Assembly: GCF_021165955.1 (NCBI RefSeq)
Contig: NZ_CP088952.1
Span: 1,178,001 to 1,242,000 of the forward strand
DNA length: 64,000 nucleotides
From: Massilia endophytica
GTDB taxonomy: Bacteria > Pseudomonadota > Gammaproteobacteria > Burkholderiales > Burkholderiaceae_D
Reading direction: 5' to 3'
Numbering within the stretch: the stretch's first letter is position 1; each line of letters begins with the position of its first letter. The position numbers and the translations under genes are program-made. Shown here piece by piece: positions 28,040 through 37,382 of this stretch. The notes under the pieces are model-generated. The model made no database searches, had not been told where the DNA came from, and saw only the letters and a list, made by a program, of their open reading frames with translations.

Positions 28040-29269
28040 ATGGGAAAAATAGTTGGCACGGAAGCAGCAGACATTTTGGTGGCTGATTCGGATCTGGGGT
28101 CGCAGATTGAGGGGCTCGGGGGGGATGATGTTCTGATCGGCGGTGCCGGCGCAGACCGGCTCATCGGCGGAACCGGAAACGATGAGCTGGTGGGCGGGGC
28201 CGGCGGCGACTGGCTGGAGGCAGGCGAAGGCGACGATACCATCGTGTTTTACGCCAAGAGTGAATGGACCGGTGCCGCCGTCGATGGCGGCGCCGGCACC
28301 GATACCCTGAAAATTTACCCCGGCGGGGCCGCCTTCTTCATGAATGACGCGATGGACATCGAAGTGGTCGAGATGAAAGGGGGCGGAGCCGTGGACGCGG
28401 GCGCGGTGACTCATTTCATTCGCATGACGGCTTATGGTGAAGACAGCTATCTGATCGGTGGTTCCGGTGGTGTCGACCTCAGTGGCGGTGACGGCAATGA
28501 CTACCTGGAGGGCAAGGCCGGCGGTGGCCGCTACGCCGGCGGTGGCGGCCACGACTGGATTGTGGCGCCAGGCCGGGATAACGTGGTATTCGCTGGCGAC
28601 GGCAATGACTACCTGATGCTCAACGGCACCGAAGAGAACACCATTGACGCGGGCCCCGGCTACGATATCTTGCATGTGTTTGCTGCGCGCGGGGTGGACT
28701 GCCTTGTCAAGCTGACCGATGCCATGCACATTGAAAAACTGAGTTCGCACGATGATGGGCATGGCGCCGACGTATTCGACGCCAGTGCCATGCACAATCC
28801 GATCATCATGACTGGAAACAATGCCAGCGATGCTCTGTTCGTGGGCGGGGCTGGCAACGATGTGCTGTTCGGCGGCGGCGGCTGGTCGTCGCTGTCCGGC
28901 GGGGCCGGCAATGATGTGCTGGCTGGCGGCTTCGGGTCGAATCTGATGGATGGCGGTGATGGCGCCGACGACTTGTTTGCTGGCGAAGGCGGACAGTCCA
29001 ATGACCTGATCTTCGGGGGCTCAGGCGCCGATACGTTTCACCTGTTGAGCCGGTTCGGGGAAAAGGTGGTGGCCGACTTCAACATGGCCGAGCACGATCT
29101 GCTGCATCTGCGCAGTATTACCGGTGAGGCGCGCTCCGACTTCGACTATGTGATGGCGCATGCGCAGCAAATGGACCAGGATAGCGTGCTCACGCTGGAG
29201 GACCTCACGATTGTGCTGCAGGGGGTGGCCCTGCGTGACATGACACTGGATATGTTCCTGTTCGGCTAA
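28040..29269 (+). CDS. RTX-type calcium-binding protein
   Basis: 409 residues, no signal peptide. Glycine-aspartate nonapeptide repeats (GGxGxDxLx type) occur in two blocks, near residues 27-65 (GGDDVLIGGAGADRLIGGTG) and 270-325 (GGAGNDVLFGGGG and GGAGNDVLAGG). They form Ca2+-binding parallel beta rolls after export. The C-terminus (VLQGVALRDMTLDMFLFG) has the hydrophobic end of uncleaved type I secretion signals. No type I secretion genes are nearby. A tail segment DTFHLLSRFGEKVVADFN resembles peptidase-M10-type serralysin C-terminal domains. Role unknown. Confidence 0.85.
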   Translation: MGKIVGTEAADILVADSDLGSQIEGLGGDDVLIGGAGADRLIGGTGNDELVGGAGGDWLEAGEGDDTIVFYAKSEWTGAAVDGGAGTDTLKIYPGGAAFFMNDAMDIEVVEMKGGGAVDAGAVTHFIRMTAYGEDSYLIGGSGGVDLSGGDGNDYLEGKAGGGRYAGGGGHDWIVAPGRDNVVFAGDGNDYLMLNGTEENTIDAGPGYDILHVFAARGVDCLVKLTDAMHIEKLSSHDDGHGADVFDASAMHNPIIMTGNNASDALFVGGAGNDVLFGGGGWSSLSGGAGNDVLAGGFGSNLMDGGDGADDLFAGEGGQSNDLIFGGSGADTFHLLSRFGEKVVADFNMAEHDLLHLRSITGEARSDFDYVMAHAQQMDQDSVLTLEDLTIVLQGVALRDMTLDMFLFG

Positions 29270-29369
29270 ACGGCCGGCGGGTTCCGCCGCAGGTTGGTAG
29301 CGGTTACAATGGCGACAGCCGGGCGCCGGGTGAGCTGGCGCCCAACAAATGCATACCGATGGGGACACC

Positions 29370-31019
29370 ATGCAGCGTGTGGACGCCGCAGCAGTAATCG
29401 GCACACGGATGCCGGATGGACTGGGGCGCCGGCTGCTGCTGGCCATGATCCTGGCTGGAGGCGCCCTTAGCCTGCTATTGACGGCCGTGCAGCTTTATCT
29501 TGACTACCGGCAGGAACTGGAGCAGGTCGACAACCGCTACGAGCAGATGGCCGCCACTTCCGTGGATTCCCTGGCCAACAGCCTGTGGACCTTCAATGCC
29601 CCGCAAACACAACTGGGGCTCGAGGGGTTGCGGCGGCTTCCGGACGTGGTCTACGCGGCCATTGATACCGTCACCGGCGAGCATTTTGCCGCCGGCGTGC
29701 GTCCCGGCCAGCGTTTCATGGTGCGCAAGATTGCGCTCGTCCGTGCCAGCGATCCGGGCGTTGCGCTAGGCGAGCTTACCGTCGCCGTCAGCCTGGACGG
29801 CGTGTACCGGAGGCTGTGGGACAGGGCGGTATTCATCTTCCTTGCCCAGGCGGTCAAGGCCACCCTGGTTTCGGCCTTGCTCCTGTTGCTGGTAAGCCGC
29901 TGGATCACCCATCCCCTCTACCAAATGGCGGAGTACGCCCGCCGGCTCAGCCTGGAGAACCTGCCGGAACGGCCGATCCTGGGCCTGCGCGGAGCGCGCC
30001 GCAACGACGAACTGGCGCAGGTGGCGCATGCGCTCGAAGACATGGTCCGTTGCCTGCGCGCTGAACTGCAGCACCGTGGCAAGCTGGAGCGCGAGCGCGA
30101 GGCTCTGGTGGCGGCCCTGCGCGGGCATCGCGACCAATTGGAAGGGGAGGTGGCGGCCCGGACGGCGGAACTGTCCCGGCAGCGTACCTTGGCCGAGCAG
30201 CGCGGCGACCAGCTGGCGTTGACGCTCGCCGAGCTTCAGCAGGCGCAACAGAAACTGGTCTTGTCCGAGAAGCTGGCGGCGGTCGGCATTTTGACCGCTG
30301 GCGTCGCGCACGAGATCAACAACCCGGTCAATTTCGCGCACGTCGGGGCCCAGTCACTGCTGTCGCATCTTGAGCAATTCCGCAGTTGGCTGCTGAACCT
30401 GGCTGCCGACGAGGCCGATACTGAACTGCTGGAAGCGCTCAACGGCCAGGTGGACCAGCTGAAGGAGCAAACACAGACAGTCCTGGAGGGAACCGTCCGG
30501 ATTCGCGACGTGGTACGTGACTTGCGCTCGTTCTCCCGGCTGGATGAGGCGGAGACCAAGACAGTCGCGATCAGCGAATGTGTGCGCACGACCGTGAACC
30601 TGGTGCGCACCCAGTTCGCCGACCGCGTCGATATCGAATGCGTGTTTGCGGATGACCCCATGCTGGCCTGCCGCCCGGCGCAGCTGAACCAGGTGTTCAT
30701 GAATTTGATCATCAACGCATGCCAGGCGATCACGGCGAGCCAGTCCGCGACCGGACAACCGGCGCGTGGGCACGTGCGGATCGCGAGCGCCAAGGAAGGG
30801 GAGGTGCTGCGCGTCGCCGTCGAGGACAATGGGCCCGGCCTGGCGCCCGACGTGGCGGCCCGGGTGTTCGACCCGTTCTTCACTACCAAGCCCGTCGGTG
30901 TCGGGATGGGCCTGGGCCTGTCGATCAGCCTGGGCATCGTTGAACAGCATGGCGGCACGCTGGAAGCCGAGTCGCTGTCTGGGCAAGGATGCCGCTTCGT
31001 GGTCAGGTTGCCCTTATGA
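29370..31019 (+). CDS. Membrane sensor histidine kinase
   Basis: 549 residues. Start ATG 29370 has GGGGAC before it; ATG 29349 is an alternative without one. Two membrane segments (about 19-42 and 155-180) frame a periplasmic sensor domain. A HAMP-like linker and coiled coil (AALRGHRDQLEGEVAARTAE) follow. The catalytic core has the H box with His314 (LTAGVAHEINNPVNF), N box (NLIINACQAI), G1 (VEDNGPGLAP), F (FDPFFTTKPVG) and G2 (GMGLGLSISLGI) boxes. No response regulator is adjacent. It overlaps the following periplasmic binding protein gene by four bases. Confidence 0.9.
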   Translation: MQRVDAAAVIGTRMPDGLGRRLLLAMILAGGALSLLLTAVQLYLDYRQELEQVDNRYEQMAATSVDSLANSLWTFNAPQTQLGLEGLRRLPDVVYAAIDTVTGEHFAAGVRPGQRFMVRKIALVRASDPGVALGELTVAVSLDGVYRRLWDRAVFIFLAQAVKATLVSALLLLLVSRWITHPLYQMAEYARRLSLENLPERPILGLRGARRNDELAQVAHALEDMVRCLRAELQHRGKLEREREALVAALRGHRDQLEGEVAARTAELSRQRTLAEQRGDQLALTLAELQQAQQKLVLSEKLAAVGILTAGVAHEINNPVNFAHVGAQSLLSHLEQFRSWLLNLAADEADTELLEALNGQVDQLKEQTQTVLEGTVRIRDVVRDLRSFSRLDEAETKTVAISECVRTTVNLVRTQFADRVDIECVFADDPMLACRPAQLNQVFMNLIINACQAITASQSATGQPARGHVRIASAKEGEVLRVAVEDNGPGLAPDVAARVFDPFFTTKPVGVGMGLGLSISLGIVEQHGGTLEAESLSGQGCRFVVRLPL

Positions 31020-31831
31020 CGCCGGGCAGGCAACAGGGGGGGGGCGTGGCACGGCTGTGCTCGTTGCTGGTCCTTGCGGCGGCGGGCCATGCGCTGGCTG
31101 CGCCGCCGCGGGAAGTGCAGGTGTTTACCGATTACGATGAGCACTCGCTCGTCATCGACGAGACCGGCAATCCGCAAGGTTGCCTGCTCGATGTAGTGGC
31201 GGAACTCATGCGTCGGGCCGGCAACCGGTCCCCGGTGCAAATCCTGCCCTGGTCGCGCGCCCTGCACCTGACCCGGACCACGGCATATGCCGCCCTGTTC
31301 CCGGTGACGCGCACCGCTGAGCGAGAAGCCCAGTTCCGGTGGGTGGGGCCGCTGAGTTTCGAGGTGGCTGGGCTGTACCGGCGGCGCGGCCGCCAGCCGC
31401 AGGTGAGCGATCTGGAGGCCGCCAAGCACTTGCGGGCGATCGCCGTCACCCATTCGTGGTACCAGCACGAACTGCTGGCCGGCAAGGGCTTTCGCAACCT
31501 GGAAGTCTTGACCACGCAGGAGCAGGGAATCCGGATGCTGCTGGCCGGTCGGGTGGACCTGCTGGCGGCCGACAGCTCGACCCTGCTTGGCTCGCTGCGC
31601 AATATCGGCCACACGATGGAGGAGCTGGACCTGGCCTTCGTGTTCTGGCGCGGCAGCAATTACCTGGCGTTCGCACCGCAGACTCCCACCGCCGAGGTAG
31701 CCCGTTGGCAGGCAGCGCTGGAGCGCATGAAGGCCGACGGAACAATGCGGGCCTTGAGCGCGCGCTGGGAGCAATCGGGACGGGCACCGTGCGGGGCTGC
31801 CGGAACGTTGTTCCGGGCCCGGCCCCCCTGA
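31016..31831 (+). CDS. Periplasmic amino-acid-type binding protein (SBP_bac_3 like)
   Basis: 271 residues with a signal peptide (RLCSLLVLAAAGHALAAPP). The fold features of family 3 solute-binding proteins are present: GCLLDVVAELMRRAG near the start, LPWSRALHLTRTTAYAALFP, and the second lobe AVTHSWYQHELL plus GIRMLLAGRVDLLAAD. Its ATG overlaps the histidine kinase stop, so the pair is co-translated. No ABC permease is near, so a sensory role feeding the kinase is likely (inference). Confidence 0.85.
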   Translation: MTPGRQQGGGVARLCSLLVLAAAGHALAAPPREVQVFTDYDEHSLVIDETGNPQGCLLDVVAELMRRAGNRSPVQILPWSRALHLTRTTAYAALFPVTRTAEREAQFRWVGPLSFEVAGLYRRRGRQPQVSDLEAAKHLRAIAVTHSWYQHELLAGKGFRNLEVLTTQEQGIRMLLAGRVDLLAADSSTLLGSLRNIGHTMEELDLAFVFWRGSNYLAFAPQTPTAEVARWQAALERMKADGTMRALSARWEQSGRAPCGAAGTLFRARPP

Positions 31832-32107
31832 GCGGGGCGGCGGAGCGGCGATCCGTACGTGAACGGTAAGTGGTTCGGCGGTATGGTCCGGTGCCAGGCG
31901 CATGGTTGCCTGGCCGGACGTCGGGAGGTCGAACTGGACTCATACCTGGTTTTTGCGGGGGGCACCCCCGTCGTATGCTTTGCCCCGGGTGCTGCGCCAC
32001 TGCCGGTGGCCGCGAGCGGGCAGCACGACAGCCGATGCCATGTGCTTCGTCTTGTCTGCCGCACCGCAGCGCGGCAGACCGCGCAAGCGTTCAGTCGCGG
32101 GAACGCC

Positions 32108-33097
32108 ATGCGGTTCCGCCGGCGTGCGCGCACCTGGGGCCGCGGCATTGTGCTCGCGTGCGCGCTCCAGCTGGCCGGGTGCGCCGCGGCGCCGGCCTGG
32201 GCAGCTCAGCCGTGCGTCGGCGCGCCGGCCGGCGTGCCGGGCTGGGTCAGCGTGGTCAGGATCGGCGTTGCCCGGGAGTGGATCGGCGCCCGCTTCTTCC
32301 GCGCAGGCGGCAGCAATTCCCATCCCACGCTGCTGTTGCTACATGGCTTTCCCGGGGCCGAACTGAATCTCGATCTCGCGCACGCCGTGCGCCGCGCGGG
32401 CTGGAACGTGATCGTCCCGCATTACCGTGGGGCCTGGGGCACGCCTGGCAACTTCACCTGGCGGCACGCGATTGCGGATGCGAAGGCGGTCCTGGCTTGG
32501 CTGCGCACGCCTGAGGCTGCGGCCGACTATGGCGTGGACGCGCGCACCCTGGTGGTGGCGGGGCATAGCCTGGGGGGATTCCTGGCGTTGACGGCGGCCG
32601 CCGGCGATGCCGATGTGCGGGGCGCGGTGTCCCTGGCCGGCTTCAACTTCGGCGCGGTGACCGCCGGGCCGGGAGCGCGCCCGGGCACCGAACAGCAATT
32701 GGCGGCGTTGTGGCAGGAGTCGGCACAATGGCTGAGCGGGGCCAGCGGCGCCGCCTTGGCCCGCGAGGCAGTTCAGGCCGGCGCCCAGTGGGACCTGCGA
32801 CGCTTGGCGGTGCCGCTGGCCCGGCGTCCGCTGCTCCTGGTGGCGGCCCGGTACGACCAGGTGGCGCCGCCGGTGCTGCACCACGAGCGTTTGCTGCAGT
32901 CGTTGCGCGCCGCCCACGCCAGGACGGTGGAGGACGTCGTGCTGGACACCGATCATGGCTTTATCGATGCGCGTACCGGCCTGGCGGAGCGCCTGGTGGG
33001 CTGGCTTCAGGCGAAGTTTCCGGGCGACACCCATCGGGGGGGACGGTGCGGCGCCCCCACGCGCGCGCAGGCCGCCGAGCTGCTTCCCCAAGGCTGA
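32108..33097 (+). CDS. Alpha/beta hydrolase, exported
   Basis: 329 residues from ATG 32108. An N-terminal signal with a possible lipobox (ALQLAGCAA) is followed by an alpha/beta-hydrolase fold. Oxyanion loop LLLHGFPGAEL, nucleophile elbow GHSLGG with Ser154, Asp in AARYDQVAPP, and His in DTDHGF complete a triad. Resembles dienelactone-hydrolase/prolyl-oligopeptidase-type esterases. It lies 26 bases before flhB; whether it belongs to the flagellar-type unit is uncertain. Confidence 0.82.
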   Translation: MRFRRRARTWGRGIVLACALQLAGCAAAPAWAAQPCVGAPAGVPGWVSVVRIGVAREWIGARFFRAGGSNSHPTLLLLHGFPGAELNLDLAHAVRRAGWNVIVPHYRGAWGTPGNFTWRHAIADAKAVLAWLRTPEAAADYGVDARTLVVAGHSLGGFLALTAAAGDADVRGAVSLAGFNFGAVTAGPGARPGTEQQLAALWQESAQWLSGASGAALAREAVQAGAQWDLRRLAVPLARRPLLLVAARYDQVAPPVLHHERLLQSLRAAHARTVEDVVLDTDHGFIDARTGLAERLVGWLQAKFPGDTHRGGRCGAPTRAQAAELLPQG

Positions 33098-33123
33098 TGC
33101 CCATCTAGGACGGCGGGCGCGAC

Positions 33124-34197
33124 ATGGCGGAACAGGACGACAATCGCAGCGAACCGGCTACTCCCCACAAACTGCGCGAGGCGCGCAAGCGCGGGCAGGT
33201 GGCCAAAAGCCCGGATGCGGCATTCGTGGTGGTGCTGGCGGCCCTGGTCGCCGTCTGGTTTGCGGCCGCCGCGGGCAGCGGCCGCCGCGCGCTGTCGCTG
33301 TCGGCGGCGTTGCTCACCCGGCTTGCCGATCTGGAGTGGACTCCGGCCGGCGCCATGGCGTGGGTAGGCGGGTGGCTGCAGGCCGGCCTCGCGCTGCTGG
33401 CCCCGGCCTTGGTGGCGGTGGCGGGGGGGGCGATCCTGGGACAGCTGATGCAGGCAGGACCGGTCCTGAGCGCCCATCCCTTGAAGCCCGACCTGCAGCG
33501 CCTGAACCCGGCCAGCGGCTTGAAGCGCTTGATGTCGATGCGGCTGGTGTATGAAGCGGCCAAGAGCGTCGTCAAGCTGTCGGTGCTGGGACTCGTGCTC
33601 ATCCTCCTGCTGCGCGCGGTGGCGCCGCGCCTGGGAGCGCTGCAGTTTGGGCCGGCGCCTGACGTCGCCCGCCAAGCCCTGGCCGAGGTAGGGCCGCTGC
33701 TGTTCAAACTCCTGCTGGCCCTGCTGGCGGTGGCGCTGGCGGACGCGATCTACACCCGGTGGGAGTTCGCGCGCAAGATGCGCATGAGCCGGCGTGACAT
33801 CACGGACGAGCACAAGCAGCGCGAGGGCGACCCGCGTATCCGTGAACGCTTGCGCGAGGTGCGGCTGGAGCTGCTCAAGCAGACCCGTTCCCTGAGCCAG
33901 GTGGCGAAGGCCGATGTGTTGCTCACCAACCCGACCCACTACGCGGTCGCCATTTCCTACCGGCACGGTGAAATGCCGGCGCCCAAATTGTTGGCCAAGG
34001 GGGCAGGGGAGCTGGCAGCCAGGATGCGCGAGAGCGCACGGCGCCACCGTATTCCGATTGTCGAAAACCCCCCTCTGGCGCGCGAGCTGCACCGCCGGCT
34101 GACCCTGGATGAATATGTGCCCGAGGACCTGTACCCTGCCGTGGCCAAGATCCTGTTGTGGGTCTATGCCTTGCGCGCCAATCGCCGCGCGGGATGA
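33124..34197 (+). CDS. flhB: Flagellar-type export gate protein FlhB
   Basis: 357 residues, full length. The N-terminus has EPATPHKLREARKRGQVAKS, as expected, then four membrane helices to about residue 215, and a cytosolic domain with the auto-cleavage motif NPTH at Asn269 (LLTNPTHYAVAISY). FlhB switches export from rod/hook to late substrates after self-cleavage. All key residues are kept. It is the first gene of the flagellar-type run, 407 bases before flhA; fliQ and fliR are not found beside it. Confidence 0.95.
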   Translation: MAEQDDNRSEPATPHKLREARKRGQVAKSPDAAFVVVLAALVAVWFAAAAGSGRRALSLSAALLTRLADLEWTPAGAMAWVGGWLQAGLALLAPALVAVAGGAILGQLMQAGPVLSAHPLKPDLQRLNPASGLKRLMSMRLVYEAAKSVVKLSVLGLVLILLLRAVAPRLGALQFGPAPDVARQALAEVGPLLFKLLLALLAVALADAIYTRWEFARKMRMSRRDITDEHKQREGDPRIRERLREVRLELLKQTRSLSQVAKADVLLTNPTHYAVAISYRHGEMPAPKLLAKGAGELAARMRESARRHRIPIVENPPLARELHRRLTLDEYVPEDLYPAVAKILLWVYALRANRRAG

Positions 34198-34604
34198 GTG
34201 GACAGCGGGGGGCGAGGGCTTGGCCGATGTGGCCGCCTTGCGGCCGCGGCATGGCCTGGGCCGTGATCCGGCACCTTCCATCCTCCGCGCGGGCGCGCAC
34301 GCCACCCGTTGCCGGCGGCACCGGCACGCAGGACGCGCGCAGCCGCCACGCGGTGCGCTCGATTCCGTCACCAAAGACGGTTACCGATGCGTACATTATT
34401 CGTAATCAGGCGTCCCCTATGCTGGCGTCACGGTAATTCGCTCTGGGACGGAAACATGGCTGGGCACACTGATCACCGCTGCGAGATGGCGGCGCCGCAC
34501 GCGATTCGCGTGCTGGGGCATGTCGCGACGGGCCGTGCCGCTTCGGGGGCGGCGCGGCAGCTGCCAGCCGCCTGCTTGCCCAGCGGCCCGCGCGGGATTG
34601 CGTC
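34198..34604. other. Intergenic region between flhB and flhA
   Basis: 407 bases without a convincing gene; reading frames here show no known protein and no ribosome sites. At 34381-34397 lies TTACCGATGCGTACATT, which matches 13 of 17 bases of a site before the giant Rhs-like gene (54244-54260). The segment around 34385-34440 is less GC-rich than its surroundings and is the best place for a promoter of the long flhA-onward operon. Confidence 0.4.
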
Positions 34605-36638
34605 ATGAACGCGTTGCGCAAGGTCTTTGCTGGTCACAGCGATCTGGTGCTGGTAGTCCTGGTGGTCGGAGTGCTGGTGGTGCTGTTCGCGCCCATTCCC
34701 GCGGGATTGCTGGATTTCCTGATCCTGACCAACATCAGTTTCGCCCTGCTGATCCTGCTGTTGACTTTCTACATGGACAAGCCGGTCGAGTTCTCGACCT
34801 TCCCGTCCGTGCTGCTCGTTGCCACGCTGTTCCGCCTGTCGCTCAACATCGCCGCCACCCGTCTGATTCTGCGCGACGCCCATGCCGGGCGGGTGATCGA
34901 CGCCATAGGCGCCTACGTCGTGGGCGGCAACTATGTGATCGGGCTGATCGTGTTCCTGATCCTGGTGGTGGTCCAGTACGTCGTCGTGACCAGCGGTGCG
35001 CAGCGGGTGTCGGAGGTTGCCGCCCGCTTCACGCTGGACAGCATGCCCGGCCAGCAGATGAGCATCGACGCTGACCTCAACATGGGCTTCATCGACCAGG
35101 CGGAGGCGCAGCGCCGGCGCAAGAACCTGGGCAAGGAGGCCGGATTCTACGGTGCGATGGACGGCGCCAGCAAATTCGTCAAGGGCGACGCGATCGCCGG
35201 CATCGTCATCATGCTGATCAACGTGGTCGGCGGGCTGGTGATCGGGATGATGCAGATGGGGATGCCATGGGCCGAGGCTCTGCAGCGCTATACCTTGCTC
35301 ACGATCGGCGACGGCATCGTGACCCAGGTCCCTGCCCTCATCATTTCCGTCGGCACCGGGCTGATCGTGACCCGTTCCGCGGCCGATGCCAACCTGAGCC
35401 GTGAAGTCCTGCACCAGTTGACGGCCTTCCCCAAGACCCTGCTGCTGGTGGTGGCGGCCCTGGGGGGGCTGCTGTTTTTGCCGGGACTGCCCGCCATGCC
35501 CCTCCTGGCGCTGATCGGGATCTTCGCCACGGTCGGAATCTTGCGGCGCCACGCCGGCGCCAGCGAAGAGGGAGCGGCCGGGGCGGAGCCGGCGGCGGCC
35601 GACGAGGATGCCTACGCCGCCCTGGATATCGAGCCGATCGAAGTGCTGCTGGGAGTAAGCCTGGTGCCCGTGATCGGTGCCGATCAGGCAATGTTCAGGC
35701 AGCGCCTCGCGACCTTCCGCAAGCAATATGCAATGGAGGCGGGCCTGGTGCTCCCGGGAGTGCGCTTTCATGATGCCGCGCGGCTGGCGCCGGATGCCTA
35801 CGAGATTTGCGTGTTCGGCGTTGCGGTGGCCCGCGGCGAGATTCATCAGGATCGCACGCTGGCCATCCACCCGGGCGGCGAGGTGAAGAAGCTGCGCGGG
35901 ATCGAAACGCGCGAGCCGACCTATGGCCTGCCGGCCGTGTGGATTGCGGACGAGGAGCGGGACAAGGCGCGGCTGGCCAAGTTCACGCTGGTCGATCCGG
36001 CCACGGTGTTCGTCACCCACCTATGCGAGGTGTTGCGGCAGCAGTCGGCCAACCTGCTGACGCGCAAGGAGACCGAGCAGCTGATCGGCCGCGTGCGCCA
36101 GCGCCAGCCGGGTTTGGTCGAGGACGTGGTGCCTGCCGTGCTCAGCGTCAGTGACATCCAGAAAGTCCTGCAGAACCTGCTGAAGGAGAAGGTGTCGGTG
36201 CGTAACCTCGAGGCGATCATCGAAACCCTGGCCGACCACGGCAAGGCCACGCGCGATCCGGCTGTACTGACCGAACTGGTCCGCCAGCGGCTGGGGGCGG
36301 TGATTTGCCAGTCCCTTCTGGGCGGCCAGGGCGCGTTGCAGGTCCTCACGCTCGATCCGGCCATCGAGCACAGCCTGATGCAGAGCATTCGTGCCGCCGA
36401 GGCAGGCGGTCCGCTGGTCATTGAGCCGAAGTTTGCCGAGCAGGTGCTGGCGCGACTGGGCCAGCAGGCGGAGAAGATGATGAAGGGCAATTTGGTGCCC
36501 GTGCTGCTGTGTTCCCCCGAGCTGCGGCGCCACGTGCGCGCGCTGGCCGAACGCATGCTGCCGCACCTGCGTGTGGTGGCGCACCACGAAATCCCGGGTG
36601 GGTTCGAACTGCGTGCCTTCGGCACCGTGGCCCTGTAG
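34605..36638 (+). CDS. flhA: Flagellar-type export gate protein FlhA
   Basis: 677 residues, near the normal 690. Membrane domain with seven to eight helices, the FHIPEP motif area (LLVATLFRLSLNIAATRLIL), the loop with GAMDGASKFVKGDAIAGI, and a C-terminal cytosolic domain (EVLLGVSLVPVIGADQAMF to the end) that forms the nonameric ring receiving chaperone-substrate complexes. All domains appear intact. No ribosome site is obvious, but the start context TCATGAACGCG and the homology fix the ATG. Confidence 0.96.
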   Translation: MNALRKVFAGHSDLVLVVLVVGVLVVLFAPIPAGLLDFLILTNISFALLILLLTFYMDKPVEFSTFPSVLLVATLFRLSLNIAATRLILRDAHAGRVIDAIGAYVVGGNYVIGLIVFLILVVVQYVVVTSGAQRVSEVAARFTLDSMPGQQMSIDADLNMGFIDQAEAQRRRKNLGKEAGFYGAMDGASKFVKGDAIAGIVIMLINVVGGLVIGMMQMGMPWAEALQRYTLLTIGDGIVTQVPALIISVGTGLIVTRSAADANLSREVLHQLTAFPKTLLLVVAALGGLLFLPGLPAMPLLALIGIFATVGILRRHAGASEEGAAGAEPAAADEDAYAALDIEPIEVLLGVSLVPVIGADQAMFRQRLATFRKQYAMEAGLVLPGVRFHDAARLAPDAYEICVFGVAVARGEIHQDRTLAIHPGGEVKKLRGIETREPTYGLPAVWIADEERDKARLAKFTLVDPATVFVTHLCEVLRQQSANLLTRKETEQLIGRVRQRQPGLVEDVVPAVLSVSDIQKVLQNLLKEKVSVRNLEAIIETLADHGKATRDPAVLTELVRQRLGAVICQSLLGGQGALQVLTLDPAIEHSLMQSIRAAEAGGPLVIEPKFAEQVLARLGQQAEKMMKGNLVPVLLCSPELRRHVRALAERMLPHLRVVAHHEIPGGFELRAFGTVAL

Positions 36639-36664
36639 GCGCAGCGGATGAAAGGAGCAAGGAC

Positions 36665-37375
36665 ATGGACGATGCATTGACGGTGGCGGCGCTCAGCATG
36701 CGCACCAGCATGACCCAGCTGCAGACCGTGAGCCAGAACGTGGCCAACCTGGAGACGCCCGGCTTCAAGGGGGCGGTGCCGGCCAGCGTGCCCTTCGCCA
36801 CCACCTTGCGCCAGCTGCAGGCGCCGGCCAGCGTGCCCCTGCCGGCGGCCACGGTCGACCTGGCCCCGGGCGCGCTGCGTCCGACCGGCCGCAGCCTGGA
36901 CGCCGGGCTGGCGGGCGACGGCTTCTTTGTGGTCGAGGCGGCCGACGGCCCGGCCTATACCCGGGCCGGCGCCTTCCGCATCGATCCGGCCGGGCGGCTC
37001 GTGACCGCTGCCGGCTTACCCGTCCTGGGCGAGGCCGGGCCGATCGCGCTGAGCGGGCCCGAGGCCAGCATCGATCCCAGCGGCACAGTGTGGCAAGGGG
37101 GCAAGGCCATGGGCCGCTTGCGTGTCGTGCGCTTTGCGCCGGGGACGCGGTTCGGCAAGATGGCCGATGGCCTGTTGCGCCCCGCGGCCGCGCAGGCCGT
37201 GGCCGCGCCGGCCGCAGCCCAGGTGCGGGGCGGGCACCTGGAGCAGTCGAATGTCGATGCGGGGACCCAGATGGCGCAGGTCATGCAGGTGATGCGCCAG
37301 TACCAGTCGGCCCAGAAAGTTTTTCAACTCTACAACGATCAGTTGGGCAGCAGCATCACCCAGCTGGCGCAATGA
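36665..37375 (+). CDS. flgF: Flagellar-type proximal rod protein FlgF
   Basis: 236 residues. The N-terminal rod-protein motif is present (SQNVANLETPGFKGAV), then the flagellar hook-basal body core (GDGFFVVEAADGPAYTRAGA), and the C-terminal helix with VMRQYQSAQKVFQLYNDQLG. The family normally has 245-255 residues. AAAGGAG is located nine bases upstream. It precedes flgG by eight bases, as in canonical flg operons (flgF-flgG). Confidence 0.92.
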   Translation: MDDALTVAALSMRTSMTQLQTVSQNVANLETPGFKGAVPASVPFATTLRQLQAPASVPLPAATVDLAPGALRPTGRSLDAGLAGDGFFVVEAADGPAYTRAGAFRIDPAGRLVTAAGLPVLGEAGPIALSGPEASIDPSGTVWQGGKAMGRLRVVRFAPGTRFGKMADGLLRPAAAQAVAAPAAAQVRGGHLEQSNVDAGTQMAQVMQVMRQYQSAQKVFQLYNDQLGSSITQLAQ

Positions 37376-37382
37376 AGGAACA

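Noticed and set aside
34198..34604. Possible fliQ or other small gene between flhB and flhA
   Set aside because: Frames of about 98 codons here have no hydrophobic helices as FliQ needs and no ribosome site.
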